Assembly: GCA_958299035.1 (NCBI GenBank)
Contig: CATQJL010000001.1
Location: 28,313,521-28,377,520 of the forward strand
DNA from: Cylicocyclus nassatus
Lineage: Eukaryota > Nematoda > Chromadorea > Rhabditida > Strongylidae
DNA: 64,000 bases
Reading direction: 5' to 3'
The notes under the pieces were generated by a model. It was not told where the DNA came from. It did not search any database and saw only the letters and a program-made list of their open reading frames with translations. This document shows, piece after piece, positions 33,744-46,392 of this stretch; the first letter of the stretch is position 1; the number at the start of each line of letters is the position of its first letter. The translations under genes and the position numbers were made by a program.

Positions 33744-34451
33744 CCAGTGCGTCACCTCTGCTTCGCAGAGGCTCACACTGGTCCTACTTCATATGCCTTG
33801 TTCACTCTTGACTAATGCTGGCAATGAAACTCACCGCGCAGTGCCGATTATCGCGAGTAAAATGTAAACAACTACCCATTCCAAATGCTTTTTCATGTGA
33901 GGTCGGTGATTTCGCGTGGATGAAACTTCTCGCAGAAGAACAAATGCAAATTTGAATAGGTTTTTGGACTCTTTCTGGCTTAGTAGCTGCCATAAGGACA
34001 GTAGGCAACGTGAGCTACATCTCTGTGCATAATTCTTCTCATATGCTTAGGTAGAACTATGGCAAATTAACCATTTACGCAATCATTTCTTTTTGGCGTC
34101 GTTCTCGTAAAGTAGTAAACTTTTGTCCACTCTTTTGGACTAAAGTCCATGGCTTGCACATCAGCATGTCAAACACATCCCCGACTTTGCAAAAAGTGGT
34201 GATACGGAACCAATTTTGCTGGCCAGAACCCAAGTGGTTCCGCTTGACGCGCAATTTCTGAGGGATCCACCCAACAAAACCACTTGTGCTTTTGCATGGT
34301 AGGCTCTTATGGTGGTCGCATGCAATGTGCAAAATTTGGGCTCAGGACGTTGGCTGGAACTCGCTCTATGAATTTCGTTACAGACAGACACACAGACATA
34401 CACACACACACACACAAAAACACGTAAACAACCTTAGCCCGTTATTATAAG
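33744..34451 (-). mobile_element. Helitron-like element Q, inverted sister of P
   Basis: On the minus strand it begins A|CTTATAATAACGGGCTAAGG and ends GCCTCTGCGAAGCAGAGG..CGCACTGG|T. It matches P along its length (for example CCTCAGAAATTGCGCG, ACCACTTTTTGCAAAGTC). No Rep/helicase is present. Confidence 0.65.
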
Positions 34452-34907
34452 TTATGATTAGCTACATAACCAAGTTTGATTTGCTTTAAAAAAGCAGCTT
34501 TTTGGAATTTTCGGTATTCTTACGTAAACATATTCAAAAAACCTCGGTTTTTATTGAATAGATAGTTATAACGGATCTGGTAAACGTGGCTCATGTGATC
34601 TTGTGATCTAAAATGGTACAATGTAGCCAAAGGTCTGCTCTACGTAACGTTACCAGCGCTCATTGAAAACATCAGGACAAAAATTTGTAAAATTCAGGAA
34701 AGATTCGGGATTACTGCAGAGCTGCTCAAAAAGCCATGGTGATAACATTGCAAACAAGGGTAGACCAGAGAGCAAATATCGTAAAAAAAAAGAATAGAAT
34801 TCTGAATCAAATGGTAATCAAATGGTACCTAAGTCGTCCATGGATTGGTATTCTGTGAGTTTCAATGAGCGATGAAAAAAACGGACAAAACTTTCGGGAC
34901 GATCTAA

Positions 34908-35802
34908 TAATTTCATGATCGGATTGATGACTTTTCGCACTCATGCAATGTGCTTTGAAAGGCTCATACCATCTTTTCCACTATTTCAGTCAGTACTCAA
35001 ACATGGGCACATCTGCTGGGTAAAAAACGTCGGATGTACTTGACTCTGCTTATGCCCGATGTATGCCGAAGCAAAATGCGTTGGTTGCTTTGGAACCATA
35101 TTGTTGCTCAGAAACTTCGATAAAACGACCTACCTTTTCGGGATTATCTTTAGCTGATTTTTTTCTCGGAAATTTCTGAAATTGATAGTGCTTGACATCA
35201 AGAGTAAAGCATTGTTTTATATACCTTTTTGCTACCCCTGCTAAAGCAGTAATATAAAAGAGTGAAGATAATAACGAACACAATAGCGAATCCACCTCCA
35301 ATGGCTACTCGTAAGACTGAAACAAGGCAACAAGGCAGACTGAATCAGACTTCTCATATCTACGTTCTCATTTCTACGATTTCTATGTGAAAGTAGGCGC
35401 ATCATATGTAATGTGTTATCAACTTCTAAGCTTCCGCTTCTTCCGATTTCTTTTTCAAATAATTTTTCTCAGTTGCAGATATAGCCTTTTTTAGCATGCA
35501 ACTTTTCAACGCTAATTATACTGCGGTTATGCTAGAAGTGGTCACCTTTTCTCGGATACCCATTAATTCTCTCTGTACTCTGTGCAGCAAGCTTCTGTCG
35601 TTGCGTACTCAACTATCTTCAATGGATACACTTTCATGTAAAGTTTTAATATACAGGATATCCCAACGGGGTGCCGGGTGTCAAGACCATCGCGGCTCGG
35701 TTGGTCACAGCGACCTCGCAAGGGCCTTGCGCTGACGCGCTGGCTAATGTGTCTCTGGGCATTTTGTCAGCTTTGGAGCGTCACTTACAAGAGAAGGATG
35801 CT
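34908..35802. other. Unassigned region
   Basis: Short frames only (for example 35,050-35,301 minus). ATACAGGATATCCCAACGGG near 35,650 may be a worn CAGGGTGTCCC-type transposon end. Confidence 0.25.
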
Positions 35803-36450
35803 AACTTAGATCCGCCTTTTGAGATGGCATATATTTCGAATCAGCTTTGAACGCTGATTCCAAATATGCAGTTTCTAATATCTCCTCCATGACGAAGGCG
35901 GTCGCCCAGATAGGTTAAGAGCATGCAAGGCTGACGCGCACGTGGCGCGCGGGCAATTGTCAACCACGGGTCGCGCGCACGCTCGCGTGGATGACCGCTG
36001 AGCGAGCGGGCGCGCGCCCTGTGGTTGACAATTGCACGCGCACCGCGGCCTTGCATGCTTTCAACCTATTTGGGCGACCGCCTTCGTCTTGGAGCAGATA
36101 TTAGCTGCTTCGTGTTATTCCCAGTTATGGGCTTGCTGTTGTGTATAACTAACAAAATTCTGAATGTCGTAAGACGGGGTCTACTTAAGAATGTGCTCGA
36201 AAAAAGTGCTAGGAGGTTGAACTGCTATTCGATTAATTCTTTCGATTTTGAAAGGGAGCATTATACAATTGCAAACCACCTAGACTTCGACACTATAGCA
36301 TCAGTATGTCGAGAAGCACTCAAATTTTGCGCAGAAAAGAACCATAACTCTCCTCGGAATAGCGCTAAGCAGTTAAAAACAGTACATTTGGAATCAACGC
36401 TCCGAGCTGATTCCAAATATATGTTCCCTATCTCAAAAGGCGAATCTAAT
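35803..36450. repeat. Outer inverted repeat around a GC-rich foldback
   Basis: CCGCCTTTTGAGATGG, ATATTTCGAATCAGC and CGCTGATTCCAAATAT on the left are mirrored at 36,388-36,450. The frame open over 36,025-36,471 runs through the right arm and is probably fortuitous. Confidence 0.6.
35877..36102. mobile_element. 226-bp GC-rich foldback element
   Basis: AATATCTCCTCCATGACGAA on the left pairs with TTCGTCTTGGAGCAGATATT on the right. The arms run about 90 bp each through GCGGTCGCCCA, GCATGCAAGG and CAATTGTCAACCAC. Confidence 0.75.
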
Positions 36451-37648
36451 TTGGTATTCTTCCCCTGTTAACGACCTCGCTCGTTTTCTTTTTATTTTGT
36501 CCATTTTTCCTTAGAATTCTTTTTTGTTTTGTCTGATCCCCTAACTCATTTGGGATTGACTTAGTACGAGCTCTGTCTGGATCAACTTTCAACCGTTAAA
36601 GAGACCAAGTGGAGGACAGTCATAAGTTTGCAGCCGTTATAAGAAAATGATTTTATCTGCACAAGTTTCGCTTTTCCTGTCCATGTACAAAGAAACTTTC
36701 AAGAAGATGTGACATGACTTACGCGATTGTCTGTAAGTTCTGCAGATTCTAGCTGCCTAGAAATAGAGGCGGATTTTAAGTGAATGGTCTATGGACAAAA
36801 GTCGAAGAACTAAAAAAGGGAAGAAATAGTTCAAAACTGCGACGCTTCGCGAAAGTACAAATTCAAATTAGAGACTTAAACAATAACCGAGAAAAATTCA
36901 AAATCAGACATTAATGCAGCGACTGGGCAAGGAGAAAGCCGAACTAGTTCTGGGAGGTTAAAAGCCGGATAGTCAAAAATTTTTAAAAAGTGAGGAGACG
37001 ACAGACCGCAAGCGGCGCATCGTTCGATGTGTGTCAAATTGCCCAGACTATACGTCCGCGCACGCTGCGAGGGACCGCTTGAGGAGGCTCAAATGAGCCG
37101 CAGCGGCTTTACGCTCACGTTAATACGCTGCAATAGACTAAGCTTCGCTTTTTCACTGTTATTGTCAAGTCAACAGTGCAACAACAGTGTGGTTATCCAT
37201 TATTTTTTGATGAAAACAGGGCGTAGCACATAAAGACAAAAAATTTGGAATTGTTCGAAAGACTAAGAAATCCAGTATAGAAATCAAGCTTTTGGATAGC
37301 CTGCCCTGATCTTGGAAGGACTGACAACGTGGCGCACATTGCATCTACATCGAGCCTGTTTTATGTTTTCGTGGAATTTGCAGGGAAAAAGGGCAAAACG
37401 ATAGAGTCGATTCTCTCCTGAAACGTCTACGAAGAAATTGTCTTGCAAATTTGGGGGGCAAAGTTAATAGAAAGTGCAATTTGAAAAGAAGATAGCGTTG
37501 ATACGCATATAACTTCGAAGTAAACATGAGATCGTTTTAAGATGCTCAAATTACCTCCAGCTATACAATAAACGCCAGCACCATAAAAAATCAGAATTGA
37601 CTCGCTTTCCAGAAGTACCGATTTGGTGGTCTTACTTTCTTATAAATA
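36451..37648. other. Unassigned region
   Basis: A GC-rich patch at 37,010-37,110 has no partner that I can find. No gene is supported. Confidence 0.3.
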
Positions 37649-38542
37649 TCAGGTTGTCCCATAAGTCCCGTTCGTTTCAACTTTCGAGGTATCGTTCGAT
37701 AGAGCAAGATAAGCTCTACAAGGTGGCTATCTCGCTTTTGCATCAGCTCTAATCCATCTCAAGTTTCAAGGCGAAAACTGAAAAGTTTTAGCTGCCCGAA
37801 AAATCGAGGAAACTCATAACTGCGTTTGAAAATTCCTACAAAAATTCTAACCTGCTCGCGTAAACCCTATACTCTAAGACATTTATATAAGCCGTTCTCG
37901 TATTTTTTTCTTGGTTAGAAATTAAGAAAACCAAGTTTCATGTTTTTGCTAAAGCGATGATGTGCTGTTATTATAGTTGTATACTACTAGCCTGTAGAAG
38001 TACCAATGGAAAATTTCAGCTCTCTACAAGCTCTAGTTCTGGAGAAATATGGATTTTAGCATAGGACACTCAACTAGGAAGCTGTACTCGATGCTTCTTG
38101 AAAACTAGTGCCTGTGAGAGCTGAAAATTTACATCTGCATTCTACAGGCTAGTAGTATACAACTATCTATGTAGCAACAGCACAGCACGTTTTAGCAAAA
38201 ACATGAAACTTGGTTTTCTCAATTTCAGCATCAAGGAAAAAATACGAAAACGACGTATATAAATGTCTTAGATGTGTAGTATTTACGCGAGCAAGTTAGA
38301 ATTTTTGTAAGATTTTTTTTAAACGGAGTTATGATTCTTTCTCGATTTTTTGGGCAGTTGAATCTTTCCAGTTTTCGCCTTGAAACTTGAGATGGACCAG
38401 AACTGGTGCAAAAGCGAGATAGACATCTTGTAGAGCTTGCCTTGCTCTATCGAACGATACCTTGAAACCAATCTAAAAACTAGAAGTTCATGATTTACTG
38501 CGATTGAAAATCGAAATGGACGGAACATATGGGACAACCTGT
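37649..38542. mobile_element. Mariner-type foldback element, 894 bp
   Basis: TCAGGTTGTCCCATAAGTCC on the left and GGACGGAACATATGGGACAA followed by CCTGT on the right, with TA on both edges. The arms of about 430 bp are reverse complements (CGATAGAGCAAG, TGCCCGAAAAATCGAG, CTAGCCTGTAGAAG and their inverses). A half copy starts the window at 54-480. Confidence 0.8.
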
Positions 38543-41500
38543 TACATCGACCACTGGGTCCGTAGAACTACACTTGTGAAGATAAATGCAGCATTCTGTA
38601 GCAAAATTTGAAAACAAATTTGTGGTGGTAGAGTGATACATTGGGTCCGACTTTTGGCCCAGCCTACCTGTGCAACTTACATTTTTCCATACCTGGGCCT
38701 GGTTAAGAGTAGTGTGGTTTGCTTCTAATATTAGTTTAGAAGATAAGGGCTAATTTGGAGAATATAAAATCAGCGTTCTTAAACAAACAGTGCCTGTTGC
38801 CAAGCATATCAAATCAGCTGCACGTACTATCGTAGACACAGTGTCTCAATCAATTCACTGTTAACTAGTTTTGCTGTCCATTGTTAACAAGCTGTAGCAC
38901 GAAAATCTTATTTTTCACTTTCTCATATCAAAGGAGAGACATATAAAGATTGTGCTAAAAATTTCTTCGCATTTTCGAAAGGGTAAATCATTCGAAACAA
39001 CACTGAACTAAGTTGCATCCAAAGCAGTTTCCCTTGGTTTTTTACGAAAGCGTGTTCTTTCATCAGTTCTCTTTAGAATTCTGAGATGTCAGGTTTAAGT
39101 TTGCGTGCTTAAAAATCATTGTTTTTAGAATGGGTCAGGTTGCTCAATACTGTACGGCTAACAATAAGTCTTGATTTTTCTATTCATGCTTAACGAGTTA
39201 TTTCAATGGACTTGCAGTTGATTTGACGTGGCATCACTTTGGCTGTACTTACTCAAAATCAAAAAGTATGGATGGTACAGTATTTCAAGCATCTTTGTTA
39301 GTAATTTTACCTTCATTATCATTTGCATTCGGAAATTAGTTCTGGAGTTCTTTTATAAGATTTATTTTAGAACTGCAAACCGGTTTCTTGTAAAGAAACC
39401 TAATCTTCAGAAGTTGGTAAAATGTCGAGAGAGTTCATGTAAATATCTTGAAGTTTGCTATATCTATCAACTTTAACGCTCAAGGATGACCAAAGAACAT
39501 TTTGAAATAGCTGTTCAAATGAGGAAGAGAAGATGTGTGAAATGCAACCTAGGTCAATTATCCGTAACCGTTTTGTAAAATCTGCTCACCAACTTGACAT
39601 AAGAAAAATATCAAAGCGACTGTATATGTGCTCGTTCGTCTGTCATTGAATAGTCATTAATATTGTTGTATTTAGTTTGAGAATACTACTTTGTCTTCTC
39701 GCCCGTGGTTCAGATAACTAACAATAAGATATGCTAAGCTATGAGTGAGACACTTTCGGAAGGGCTTGAGTTTTGGTGGTCGTATTCATCAACTAACCCG
39801 GAATCCGGAACCCAGTGGGTAAGTATAGCTCATGAGAACGGTATTCACGAAACTAATGGGTTTTTCTAACGCAATGAGCCAAGCCTACCCGGGTCACAAA
39901 AAGCGTTTAAGCGGTAATCACAAACGAACCAATGGGTCCGCGAACCCAAAAGTCGAACACACCGGTATTAACGAAACAAGTTACACAGTTCCTGTGGGCT
40001 GGGGCACTTTGTTAACAATATTATTGTAATCAACGCCTTCGATTATTCCCTCCAACAAACTTGGCCGTCTTCTACTGAAAAATCCAAAAAATCGATATCT
40101 CAATCGATGACTTTCACACTATTTTGCTCGTAATCAACGCATTCGCTTATGCCCCTCCACAAAATAATTCGAACATCCAAATATCCACTGTAAAACTTGA
40201 AGAATTGGAAATGCATTTTTCGAGAATTTGCAGTACCTTAGGATCGATGCCGTCATAGCATCAACTGCAGTTGCTGTAGCGAAATCTGCCCGAAAGGACA
40301 CTTTGCAAAACATTGTTGTACAAAAGCATTCTCTCGACTATATGAATCCCCGAAAGCATGTCAGGCGTATTAACACTTTTGGGTTAGCGCAATACGTATG
40401 TGTTGAGAGATAAGAAATGTAAATAGAGATTAGGGAAGCACATTGCTGACTTAATGGGTTAGCGAACCCAGCGGAGTACTTGTGAACACCGATCTTACCT
40501 AGGTACGTGAACCCACGGAACCCACTGGGTTCGCTGTATGGCCACAGAATATTAAAGTGCTACAAAAACAAAAACAGGTTAAATGCTCATGGAATAAACG
40601 CGCAGGGCCAGCATGTATGTAAAAATAAGAGAAACAATAGGCATATTTGAGCGTTCAAAATTCAACTCACCTATTGTTTGGAAGTTGGTGAAGTGCGAGC
40701 GGTACTCATTGATTGGAGGTCGTGCTGAAATCACTTTTAAAAGGACTTTATCTTGATTCAAAAATAAAATTTCAATTGCTAAAAATTGCTAAAGATTTTT
40801 TGAATGCGGCAATTTGTCGAATCGCGTACAATGTTCTCTCTGTCAGAGAATTGAATGATCAAAACATAACAGAACAAGAGAATCACTGAATTTCGTGATG
40901 GGGAGAATGCTGGTGTTTGTATTTGTCTCTTGCGATGCACGTCTTTTGGAATTCATTGTTGATTGAGGATAACTTTGAGCGCAATGGATACTATTCACAT
41001 TCGCCTATGCAAGACTTACTGTTTTCATGATTGTAGCAACGACGAAATAGCTTTCTTGCCCAAAACTGCCAAAAATTTTCTTCTGAGACCTCTAGCTTAG
41101 GAAAGCTTCCTCTCAAATGTATTAAAATGGCGTAAACCTGCCCATTTGCTATGTTCTAAATGCAAATTTTTCCCAACCGAAGCCTTCCTTCACATTTCCC
41201 CATTTCTCACTCTCTCTCTCCAAATCCCTACATTCTTCGAACATCAGCTACATTATATTCGCAATCTACTTATATGTTTAGTACAAAGAGCTGCACACTC
41301 CTGCCCCATAAAGCCTATTCAATAAATGTAGCCGCCATCTTATTTTCTCTCAAATTTGAGTCACGAGGGTCTACTTATCTCCTCCGCTCTAATGTGCTCT
41401 TCATAATTTAACTTGCAATACGTCGTTGGTCTTTTCTCTAATCAGATGCATGCATCATTAGCTTGATTAGTCAACGCAGAGCAACAAATTTTAGGTGTAC

Positions 41501-41599
41501 CCAGTGCGGTTGCGGGTAAGTCGAAGTCGACGAGTCGACTCAAGTCGACGCGATTGGGCATTTTGTACTATACAGGGTACAAAACTTAATACCTAATAT
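38543..41599. other. AT-rich region without a supported gene
   Basis: Around 39,790-40,000 and 40,460-40,530 the phrase GAACCCA/TGGGTTC recurs in both orientations (for example GGAACCCACTGGGTTCGC), a hint of an old inverted repeat. An AT-rich frame at 39,228-39,476 looks fortuitous. Confidence 0.3.
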
Positions 41600-42080
41600 C
41601 AAGTTGGTGCAAAAGTGATGCGCGTTTTAAAAGTTCTTACTTTGACGTGCTAGAACTTTTGCAAAATCCACATTTATCAATGCGATTAAAACTGCTAGAG
41701 GCAGCAGGACTTTCGCATACAGCGCACTTCCAACTATGCTCATATTGCAAACGAACAGAAAGATATGGACTGATAAGCAAAAGATTCTCTTTGTGAGACG
41801 TTGTTTTTATCTGATCATAACTCTCTTCAAAATTTTTTAGTATAAACGGTAAGTAGCCTATCTTGTAGCCGCAAGCCAGTGCTGCAAGAAAAGATGAAAA
41901 GAGCACAAGAAAGATTCGAAGAGAGGAAAAAACAAAAGCCAAAACTGCCCGCTTTTCCCAAAAACTTTTCGAGCTCTCGTCCCAAAATATGATTTTTTTA
42001 GATATTCAGCTTACTGAACAGCTAAACATTTTTGCAAAAACTATCAACAAAGGCTCGCTCTTGCGTTAATAGTGAGAAAA
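41600..42080. mobile_element. Diverged partial mariner MITE (relative of 3,279-4,719)
   Basis: It starts AAGTTGGTGCAAAAGTGATG and follows the first copy through TACAGCGCA, CTTGTAGCC.CAAGCCAGT and TTTTTGCAAAAACT. It has no Helitron: the sequence is continuous at 41,742|41,743 (GCTCA|TATTG). The right end was not found. Confidence 0.7.
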
Positions 42081-42953
42081 AGCTTTGACGATTGCCATCG
42101 TGGCCAATTTGTGCAGATTATCTCAGGCAGGATAACAGCTGAGAACCCCAGATGCTGTAATTATATAGAAGTTTGCTGGGGCTGACCATTCATGTGTTCA
42201 AAGGCACCGTCCACCCAAAATCTCGAACTCAATGTTTTTGTCGCCTTCAGGCCTAATAGCCCTGATTCCGAATACGTTTTTAAATAAGACACTTTGAGGT
42301 CTTCTCGTTCTGCACATGGCGGACCAAATCTTTGATTACTGCAAACATTGTTGTTGAGGTAATGTCTTACATCTTTTGGACCCATCACCCAGGCGTGGCA
42401 ATCCACGCAGAAGCGACGCCAACGCCAACTGCGAAAAGAGTTGCAGTTAGAGCCAAGTTCGACAGCTTGTAATTTCTAAGCACAAATCTCGAAACTCGAG
42501 TGCGGCTGCTGATCAGAAGTTAACAGGCTTCTTAATCAGATCGCTCAAAACTAGGACGAAATTTTTTGAACTGCACAGAAAAATGGGCGCAGAAAGAAAA
42601 ATTGCGAAACTTTTATGGTTGGAACGATTTCCTTTTTTAATGTGCAGGTCAAACACGTCTTGGCATTGATAGAAATTAGAAGCGGTATTGAAAAGTTTAC
42701 GCTTCGCTCTACTGAACGCTATACAACACTTGGTGTCAAATTGAAACCGAGCGCCAAAAAAATGCGTTTGAAAATGAAATTTTCAAGAGTGCCCCGGAAC
42801 TTTCTTTACAACCTAGTATAATGACGGAACCCTTGATAGAATTTAAATGAATTGATAGATTCAGCTAATACGACTTTGAAAAACGCCTAACTTACACACG
42901 CCTCGCGCCACTGGTCATGTCTGCGAGGTTTGATTTAGACTACATGACTCATT
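42081..42953. other. Unassigned region
   Basis: No supported exon or complete repeat. Confidence 0.3.
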
Positions 42954-43315
42954 CTATCCTTTTTGGGCACAGATAAATTTTTTTTGAACAAGAACTGCAA
43001 AAAATCTATGAGTCGATGAAGGTTTGGTGGGTCACAAATAAAATGGTTTATCAACACACCCCACCCTATACAATGTTGCCATGTTTGGTTTACCATCACT
43101 TCTTCTATCCTTCTTGGGCGAAGATACAAAGGTGGTTAAGCCAAATATTATGTAAGTATTGTTAAGCTTACCCTGTTTGGTGTCATTCGACGAGACATCT
43201 GCGATTCCTTTTATGGTTGAATCAACTCCGTTATTAATGTCACTTGCATAGTCATTCTTCATCGTATGCCTTTTCTTCACGCTCACTGTGGTTCGAAATA
43301 TGGCGGCACAATTCT
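42954..43315 (-). CDS. Candidate two-exon gene end, unknown product
   Basis: The first exon (43,315-43,172) opens after a CTACAG acceptor and reads TVSVKKRHTMKNDYASDINN, then DSTIKGIADVSSNDTKQ, up to a GTAAGC donor in phase 1. A second exon after TTTTTGCAG at 42,994 would give VLVQKKFICAQKG and a stop at 42,954. Signals and frame agree, but the second exon is short and the intron (177 bp) is itself open. Within it, CCCAAGAAGGATAGAA and the later CCCAAAAAGGATAGAA look like a local duplication. No domain is recognised. Confidence 0.3.
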
Positions 43316-43475
43316 CTGTAGTAGCTTATGACACGTGCATGTTCCTCTCAGTCACAATGCAAGGAAGCACTGGTATTGACAATTGATTAAAATAAGTTAG
43401 TTACAAAAGAGAAAGGCGAATTTACGACCCTTTTTGTGGGCTGTCAAGCTGGCTTCCAAGTATACCTGTATTTAT

Positions 43476-43549
43476 CCAAATTTCACGCGTTTAAGGGCGA
43501 ATTCCTTTGCCGTATATGTAAATTTCCCGCGCTTGTTCGCGTGAAATTA
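43476..43549. repeat. Small inverted repeat, AATTTCACGCG arms
   Basis: AATTTCACGCG on the left and CGCGTGAAATT on the right enclose about 50 bp. It may be a tiny MITE. Confidence 0.35.
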
Positions 43550-43671
43550 GGGTAGCGCCAATATATTTACATTCTTAGAGGCGACATAAGGCGAAAGTTT
43601 TTTTTGCAAATGAGCAGCTCGGAAGCATTCTTCTTATCTTTAAAAGTTTCGGAGAGTAGGCCGGAAGAATT

Positions 43672-43910
43672 CATATAGGAAGTGGTGCATATGGGTGGAT
43701 AAGTTTTCGAACGCTGATCTCAAATCTGTTTTCACTATCTCTTTGCTTAAATGGAGTTACCTTTGTTTTCCCCAAAACGGCCTTCCCTCTGTTAAGGCGC
43801 CAAGACAATTTCGCTATGGCGGCGTGGTGTGATGGTGATTGTCTGCAGTTTACAGGTGAGTGACCACGGTTTGAATCCTGTTGTTGTTCAGCATTTTGCG
43901 CTTTTATAAT
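43672..43910 (+). repeat. tRNA-like SINE, copy 1
   Basis: The right part (43,815-43,885) has a GTGGTGTGATGGTGA stretch and, 40 bp on, CGGTTTGAATCCTG, resembling RNA polymerase III boxes A and B (consensus GGTTCRANTCC). It is shared, inverted, with 46,050-46,272 over about 230 bp, including ACGGCCTTCCCTCT. No cloverleaf is complete, so it is a SINE or tRNA-derived repeat and not a tRNA gene. Confidence 0.5.
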
Positions 43911-46049
43911 CTTATTGCTTGCCCTCGAAAATGCCACATGTGCCAACTCATCGTAAATCTAATTACAAGTGATCAAATTTAGAATTACAGACAAGAAGCC
44001 GCCCTAGTGTCTAAAAAGGCATGAAATTTCAATAGCCAGTCTATTGCCAATTTTACAAGTGTTAGCGAGAACAAAACAACTAGGAGCAGCAACTAGGAGA
44101 AGGCAATCTCTTTTTATCGCTCCTCTGACAAAAAAGTTGTCCGCTGTCGAGCAGGGTTTGGATTTCTTTATCAAATTGCTGTACCATCTGTTAAAACTGA
44201 GGAAAATTGAAAAAGACGTAAGTTTTTTTAAATTGAGTTTTTTCACGACAAAAATCATGATCTAGAGAACCTTCATGCCGACCGGCTCGTCTCTCTACGC
44301 TTGTTAGCTGAAGAAAAAGGAAGGTGGTTAATTAATTGCCTCAGGGATAATTCTAGACGACCATAATTTGCGGGACTTTGCACTGAAGATTAATCGGAAA
44401 GAATTTTGTATTGCGAATTTGCGTACAAGTCGCAAGTGACTACAGAAGTTTAAGCAAATATGACATCGTTTTGCGACGAATAGCGATGATAAAAAAAAGA
44501 ATCTTATGGACAAGGAAAAAAATAGCAAGTTCTGCTCACTCATTTTTATGCGAGGTGAAAAGGGGTATAGCTGAACAGTGTCTCTTATACTACATTTCTG
44601 AAAGCAGGAGATTGGTTTTTGGAAGTGGCCGCCCCGTTCGATCTGCAACGCAGATCAGACTTGATTTATCAAGAAAATCTGCTTTGCTCGTTTCTTAGCG
44701 GATAGAGGGGCGAAAAGGGTAGAAAGGGCGGTGCTCGGTATGGGCAACAACCCATTCCTTTACGATCATGTGGACTTCGTACGCTGATGTTCATTTAAGC
44801 CCAAATATCAATAATTTTTTCATCAGAAGCGGAACATTATAGCGAAAGAGCAAGGAATAAAAGTTGTGCAAAGAAGAGGCTGAAAGCTCAAAAATCCAAA
44901 GTCAAGAAAACACGAAGAAAGATTCGCGATTTGCGCAGTTGTGATGGTTGTATCAGACTTCTCTAAAGACGGCTGAAGATATTGCGTATGCAGAGATTTT
45001 TTGAAATACACAAAAAGCGTTTAACAAAAAATCACGAAGGAGAAGGAGTGCGCAAAGGAAATTAGATAATCTACGTTAGACATAACATGAAAAAAGTTTT
45101 ACTTTCGAACTCCGCTTCAAGTTCGTAATTCTCTATACATAAGAAGCGCGAGAATGAAACGAAAATGGGCAGAGTTACTAAAACTGTCCAAAAAATAAAA
45201 ACTGCCATTTTGCATCGCTCAGAATTGCATGCAGGCGACTGCAGCGCTTGCAGCACAGTTCCGACCAGTTTGGGCACAGTGCGAGGAATGTGCTGGAACT
45301 GTTCCGGAACTTGGGAATAGTGGACCCAGCCTAATGATAAACAACTGCTCTTAAATGGGTTGGTTCTGTGTACCAGCCCCAGACCGTCACCTCTACGCTA
45401 CTTTTGGTTGATTCGTGGTATCTTCTTTCAAAGATCATAACGCCACCCTATTTGCTTTACTGAGCGGGAATAGCTTTAAAATAATGAACATACCAACGGG
45501 GACTCCGTCCGGGATCCAACCCCTATACGTTTTTTTTCAAACAATCGAACCCACGTACTTTTCGTTTCATTTATATTTGCACATGAAATCGACTTCCCTG
45601 TTAACCACAGAGTTTCTATTTTCAAGCTTCTTTCTCATTTATTCATCAGTTTTCTTCTCCGCATTTTGAATCTCTTCTTCCTTGTTCATGGAAAGCCGCT
45701 GACTATGCAAATCAATCTGAACCTTAAACTCCAAATCAGGTTTGTTTTCCCTCCAACATGAGAGTCTGCGGTTTACTGTCAAGAGAACGACTGTAACAAT
45801 TCCATATTTATCCGTTGCGCACGCTATGAAAAGCATTTTTGTTTTCAACACTTTGTGATTGATTACCATATCTGCTCATAATTTGCCTGTTAAAGTTTCT
45901 ATACATCTGCAATAGCTGTTACAACAAACTCCTCAACTCTGTAGCAATAATTACATTTTCCAAATATAAGCAAAATGATCACTTGTAGCGAAATTTACGA
46001 CAAATGCGTCCATAAGTGGCAATTTCAAGGGCAAGCAATGGTTTTAGAA
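43911..46049. other. Unassigned region
   Basis: Frames of 70-105 codons (44,044-44,265 plus; 44,328-44,648 minus; 44,411-44,698 plus) lack recognisable motifs and overlap one another. A relic of the 9,632-9,730 MITE family is at about 45,250-45,320. Confidence 0.25.
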
Positions 46050-46272
46050 AAATGCAAAACTGCTGAACGACCACTCACCTGTAAACTCAGCCGCTCACCG
46101 CTACACTACGTCGCCACACCGAAAATGCTTTGTCGCGTCTTTAGAGGGAAGGCCGTTTTTGGAGAAAAAAAAGCTCATAACTCCTTTTACAGAGACGCTC
46201 CGCATATAGTGAACACAGATGGGACATCAGCATTCAAAGAATTATCTACCTATATGCATCACTTCTCATATG
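46050..46272 (-). repeat. tRNA-like SINE, copy 2
   Basis: On the minus strand it contains GTAGTGTAGCGGTGAG, a good box A match, then GAGTTTACAGGTGAGTGG. The box B region is deleted compared with copy 1. Confidence 0.5.
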
Positions 46273-46335
46273 GCCACTTCAATCAGTGATCCTTTCCTGG
46301 TAAGCATACCTTCGATAGTCTAGAGACAGGGCGTC

Positions 46336-46392
46336 AAAAGTGAAGGTTGTTTGAGCACCTGACATCATAAATAGTGAAGGTTGTTCAAAGAT
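46336..46392 (+). repeat. Paired GTGAAGGTTGTT boxes
   Basis: Two GTGAAGGTTGTT boxes 35 bp apart, a variant of the pairs near 2.8, 9.8, 13.2 and 47.5 kb. Confidence 0.45.

Larger units (their letters stand above)
32893..34907. mobile_element. Mariner-type element carrying two later insertions
   Basis: The left end has CCCGAAAGTTTTGTCCGTTT and the right end AACGGACAAAACTTTCGGG, with TA at both edges. A TTAA MITE (33,129-33,543) and element Q (33,744-34,451) lie inside. Without them the element is about 890 bp. Near 34,740, NKGRPESKYRKKK resembles the GRPR linker of Tc1/mariner transposases, so a decayed transposase end is possible but weakly supported. Confidence 0.6.

Noticed and set aside
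30331..34451. A single 4.1-kb transposon with about 700-bp TIRs
   Set aside because: Each arm has Helitron-like 5' and 3' ends of its own, and the mariner ends at 32,893 and 34,907 enclose only the right arm.
36025..36471. 148-codon frame as a gene
   Set aside because: It starts inside the arm of a foldback and ends in the arm of the outer inverted repeat; no splice or domain support.
43815..43885. A functional tRNA gene
   Set aside because: Only box-like motifs are present; acceptor and anticodon stems do not pair and box B is missing in the sister copy.
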